Of a DNA stretch of 64,000 nt, positions 60,701-64,000 are shown one piece after another. The DNA comes from Rotaria sp. Silwood1. Lineage: Eukaryota; Rotifera; Eurotatoria; Philodinida; Philodinidae. The stretch lies in assembly GCA_905250075.1 (NCBI GenBank), contig CAJNOP010000001.1, positions 6,219,126 to 6,283,125 of the forward strand. Reading direction: 5' to 3'. Positions within the stretch are counted from its first letter, which is position 1; every line of letters begins with the position of its first letter. The notes under the pieces were generated by a model. That model was not told the DNA's origin. It was given only the letters and a program-made list of their open reading frames with translations, and made no database searches. The position numbers and the translations under genes are program-made.

Positions 60701-62805
60701 TAGCAGAAGCTGAAATAGCTGATATGTTTGAATTAGCACTTGAATGGTTTCGTAGGGCTTATTCAATAGAACCAATGTATACATGTCCTGAAATGATATG
60801 GGATGCAATGCCTAAAAGTGGTGCTTCACAAATGCATACACATCTACAAGCTAGTTTAGGTTTTGATATTTATTATGGAAATATTGAACGAACAAGACAA
60901 GGTGCCCGTTTTTATGCACAAAGAAATAATGGAAGAAATTATTTTAATGATTATCTTNNNNNNNNNNAAGGAATATAGTTTTAGTTTTGGAATGTTTTTA
61001 CCTCCAATGGTAAGAAGATGAATGAAGATTTTTAATTTTATCTTATCATTAGAATATTGAAAAAAAAACACAAATCGTTTTTTTCTCTTATAGAACGAAT
61101 CGTCTGCCAACGGACATCAAATGCCAGTCGTGTGTCGTCTTGTTTTTCGAAATCCTGTGACTAATTTACGATCGGATATGAATGGACTTGATTTATATAC
61201 GGTATATATACAACGAACCTACAATGTATAAATATTCGCACATATGTCAGAGTTGGGCAAGTAGGGACTTTGCTAAGTAGAAGTACTGCAAAAATTGCGC
61301 TCAAGAACAAGAATTTCCAGTAAGATCACTTCGGAATAGCTGTTCAACATCATTACAGCATAGTTATCGAATATAAAGAAGTACCTTTTTACATAAGATC
61401 GAGGCCGGAAAAAATTAGCTATTTTGCTTCATCTTCGAACAGGAGAATTAGGTATCTGGTATCATCTTACTGCAGCACATTTTATCTAAATAGATGAAAG
61501 CAGATAAGACCGTTATCCTGTCCTCAAATATTTCATTTTTTTTCATTGTTGAAATCAATCCAGGGATGATAATCGATAGCATTGCAAAGGTTCATTTCAC
61601 AACACTTCTGGATCCGTTTTTCAAGTAACTCCGTACTCCTCTACGAGATCATCAAAAGCACGATCATCGCAATAGGGATACGCATATGGCTTGAGAATTC
61701 TATTGGAAGACGTCGTGACATGCACCGTTAAAATCATATTAAGATTCATCATTGAAGTATTTTGGGGGCGAACAAACGATTTTATTTATTCCTATCTTCT
61801 AGAATGTTTGATATTTGAGTACGTGTACGAGTTCTTCGAGTATTTTGCCCAGCTCTGATAAATGTTGAAGAATGCTAGGAGCCTAACTTTTTCACTCACA
61901 AATAGAACCAAGTATGTACGTTAAAAAACAAATTCAAAAAAAAATTCACGAAATATGTTAATAAATTAAATTCGAATGATTTTTAAAACCATTAAAACAT
62001 TGCCTATTTTGAAGGTAAAATAAGGAATGCTTTCATATCTTGCTTATGTGTTTGTTTTCATTTTTTCAAATAGGGTATAAATTTTGAGTAGATATTTTAA
62101 TTATGATAATGAACAAGCTTAAGTCAAATGGATGCAATTCTTCAGAGTTATTGAAGTTCCGAATAACGTCGATATTGGCGCCAAATAAGATTTATTATTC
62201 AATTTTTGTTCTCTCAGTTATGAACTCAATACAATATATCTTTCTAATTTTCTATACATATTCTTGTAAGACTCAAAAACTTGCAAATTTCAGACATCCT
62301 TAAAACTTTATGCTCTTACAAGTGTTTAAAGCTTTCGTCAAAACTATGGAATTTACCGATCTTACTTCTAACGTTGATTCCTGGCTACCCTAGAAATGCA
62401 GAAAACCTAGATTTCATAGACTCTTTTTCCAAGGTTGAACTTCCTATCTTCTTTTTTAGTCGACATTAAGCAAGTTAAAACATGAAAAGGCACGAAAATA
62501 TTTAACTTGATAACTATCCATTTTTAATGATTTTCAAAACGTATGTATAGAACTAGGTTCTAAGTGTTATTCTGAATATACATTTCAAATACATACTTTG
62601 CCCTATTTTTCATTGAAAAAGTTAGGTTTCTAACATTTTCCGTTCCAATATAGCAAGCCTTGACACTTATGCAGATACTTGTTCATGGTGGATTATGTTA
62701 TTATCTGCTTATTGACTTCTATAATTTTAGAGCTCGGTGATTGGTAAAGATCGTTATGTACTCTATCGACAATTGGAAGAAGGTATAGAAAAACGTCATA
62801 AATAA
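57723..62805 (+). CDS. Membrane-anchored GalT/HIT-superfamily nucleotidyltransferase-like protein
   Basis: Eight exons: 57723-57893, 57947-58056 (or from 57959, also in phase), 58135-58273, 58371-58474, 58605-58667, 60579-61009 (with a gap of 10 N at 60958-60967), 61094-61201, 62731-62805. Residues about 8-27 (TSILIFIFIFFLLIIVFYQ) form a single membrane anchor near the N-terminus, so type II topology. The body resembles galactose-1-phosphate uridylyltransferase: a CDFC pair (zinc-like), WHTLVVSRNHDTLHL, and a histidine motif GASQMHTHLQ, comparable to the HxHxQ active site of the family. In GalT the middle His is uridylylated. It is not a normal soluble GalT. Phase across the N gap cannot be checked and its true length is unknown. 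Introns 58668-60578 and 61202-62730 hold transposon-like elements. An acceptor-like TTGTATTAG lies 13 nt before the chosen ATG. Confidence 0.62.
59238..59760. mobile_element. Foldback element in GalT-like intron 5
   Basis: Arms about 59238-59425 and 59575-59760 are imperfect reverse complements (AAAATGAGACATCTCGGATC pairs with GATCAGAGATGTCTCATTTT; the left arm's TTGTTTGATAGAACAAAT pairs with ATTTGTGCTATCAAATAA). The short open frames on both strands here are by-products of the palindrome and have no recognisable product. Confidence 0.7.
60958..60967. other. Assembly gap (10 N) inside an exon
   Basis: Ten undetermined bases interrupt the GalT-like exon. The frame before the gap (…FNDYL) and the conserved-looking frame after it (KEYSFSFGMFLPPM) are out of phase if the gap is really 10 bp, so the gap is probably a placeholder of arbitrary length. 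Confidence 0.95.
61248..61857. mobile_element. hAT-like non-autonomous element in GalT-like intron 7
   Basis: Ends CAGAGTTGGGCAAGTA and, inverted, CAGAGCTGGGCAAAATA match the CAGAG-TGGGCAA termini common in hAT transposons. Flanking 8-mers ACATATGT (61240-61247) and ATAAATGT (61858-61865) differ at two places, as an aged 8-bp hAT target duplication would. 610 bp, no transposase. Confidence 0.72.
61867..62646. mobile_element. Second inverted-repeat element next to the hAT-like copy
   Basis: Terminal arms about 61867-61918 and 62590-62646 pair imperfectly (AGCCTAACTTTTTCA inverted as TGAAAAAGTTAGGTT; AAGTATGT inverted as ACATACTT). It starts a few bases after the hAT-like element's right flank, so together the two fill nearly the whole intron. 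Confidence 0.58.
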
Positions 62806-63157
62806 TGACTATATCAAAACATAACAATCTTCACATATTTTTGTTTCTGTCTCAATATACTATTCGTCCATGTTTTGTTTTTCTTACAATTGTTATCATA
62901 GTATATCAAACACATTTATTGTATGCCTTGTTATTATTCGTGATCTATTTAGTATTTGTTATGATTTTGCTTGCATCTTTTCAATGAATTTAATGATAAT
63001 ATATTCTATTGTTTACTTGATTTTTGTTTTTTTTTGTTTTGTTATTATTTATTTATCTTACAATCATGTTGAGAAATAAACAAGGTAAAAAATAGCATTG
63101 AATCAAAAAATTAATATATCAACATTTTAGTTTAGGTTCTTTTAGTTGTTAGTCTAT
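62806..63157. other. Convergent 3' spacer
   Basis: 352 bp between the convergent GalT-like and tetraspanin genes; AT-rich with T-runs, probably 3' UTR of both. A candidate poly(A) signal AATAAA lies near 63075 (plus strand). Confidence 0.5.
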
Positions 63158-63987
63158 TTATGAAAGTTTATAATAATTACGACGTCGACCTGGTATAACC
63201 TGAGCGATCACGTCTCGAGGACTTGATGAATCAGTATCATCAGGTGCATGCTTGAGCGCTACAGCTAATACAATAGCACCAATGAAACTGAATAGTTCCA
63301 AAAATAAAACAGCACCTAAACTACCTCCAATGATTGGTAAATTTTTCTTAAGCGTGTTAATAATAATCGTAGAGCAGCCTTGTTGATATTCATAACACCA
63401 ACTAGAGGCATCTTTTCCATGTTCTGTATAATCCGTTTTGCCATTTACACCACAACATTGCAATGATTCTTCCATATCATGAAAAGCATCTAATACTTTT
63501 GTATCATTAGCGATTAGAGCATTGACAAAGACTGTCGTTAAAGTTTTTCTGTATACATCTTCAAGTTTGTCTTTATATACAAATGCTAAGATAAAACCAA
63601 CTAATTCAATAATCATCAGAACACCAAGAATGATGGCATACAAATATAACAAACATCGATTGCGCCATAAAGATCCTATATAAATATATAGAATAATAGT
63701 AAACTATAAGTAATATGTTTATTGAGGTACCTACCTAGACAACCGGATATTGCAATAAGAATGGTAAAAATACCGCCACCAATTAGAACGAATGCTAGAA
63801 ACCCCAGTGATTGTCCTGAGAAACTACTTACCTCAGTAAATTTACTTAAGACTGCTGAAATTTTATTGTCAACTTTGACATAAATACCAAGTCCAATTAA
63901 ACCAAGACCAACAAGTGCAAAAAACACGTTCAACAGAAGTAATATCCCTCGTATAAATTCCACACCACATGACAATACTTTTGCCAT
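63158..63987 (-). CDS. Tetraspanin
   Basis: Four-pass membrane scaffold protein that organises partner receptors. Two exons, complement(join(63158..63675, 63735..63987)), 256 aa. TM1 near residues 13-36 (ILLLLNVFFALVGLGLIGLGIYV), TM2 near 58-83, TM3 near 93-115, and TM4 near 205-230. The large extracellular loop contains the family's CCG motif (LQCCGVNGKTDY) plus two further Cys (SSWCYE, QQGCSTII), so four in total, the common pattern. The intron falls between TM2 and TM3, after SGCLG. The short C-terminal tail is basic (GRRRNYYK). The start ATG lies 13 bases from the window edge, so upstream signals are not visible. Confidence 0.93.
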
Positions 63988-64000
63988 AATAGAAGGCTTA

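Noticed and set aside
1..64000. CRISPR arrays, bacterial operons, tRNA or rRNA genes
   Set aside because: The window is clearly nuclear and intron-rich. I saw no regular repeat-spacer pattern and no rRNA; tRNAs were not recognised by eye, but a tRNAscan run would be needed to exclude them.

Overview
This is a nuclear window from an AT-rich invertebrate with intron-rich genes. I see 16 protein-coding genes, 14 of them with clear family assignments. Many introns are only about 45-65 bp. There is an innexin (so a protostome), a type-II NADH dehydrogenase (present only in some animal lineages), and a splice-acceptor-like sequence just upstream of most start codons, as expected if spliced-leader trans-splicing is common. 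These fit a bdelloid rotifer (Rotaria/Adineta-like). That assignment is inference; no species marker was read.

Layout. 1-3731 (+): 3' part of DDX55, then at 4022-4570 (+) a BAG1-like ubiquitin-domain protein. 5030-8156 (-): TMEM132-family membrane protein. 8288-11556 (-): mitochondrial alternative NADH dehydrogenase. 11.6-13.9 kb: no gene seen. 13924-24794 (-): a tight co-oriented run of Integrator subunit 5 and two adjacent Sds3/BRMS1-family genes, separated by only 160 and 204 bp. 24.8-28.4 kb: transposon-rich spacer with a Merlin/ISXO2-like relic. 28400-32036 (-): SNX5/SNX6-type retromer sorting nexin. 33727-35234 (-): ribosomal proteins eL32 and eS10. 37897-38517 (-): Rad6-like E2 with a long acidic tail. 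39901-40248 (+): small secreted peptide precursor. 41863-43029 (-): innexin. 43-52.6 kb: gene-poor, degenerate. 52610-53746 (+): secreted beta-propeller-like protein. 53.9-54.4 kb: large foldback repeat with a G20 tract. 54894-56522 (-): adenylyl-cyclase-associated protein (CAP). 57723-62805 (+): membrane-anchored GalT/HIT-like protein containing a 10-N assembly gap. 63158-63987 (-): tetraspanin.

The main structural theme is that intron length is bimodal. Most introns are about 45-100 bp, while nine of the eleven introns of about 0.6 kb or more hold a recognisable inverted-repeat DNA element or transposon relic (Tc1/mariner-like, hAT-like, or unclassified foldback), or a short inverted pair. 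I rebuilt the exon chains by hand from GT/AG signals, reading phase and family similarity. Every chain given stays in frame from start to stop, except across the N gap.
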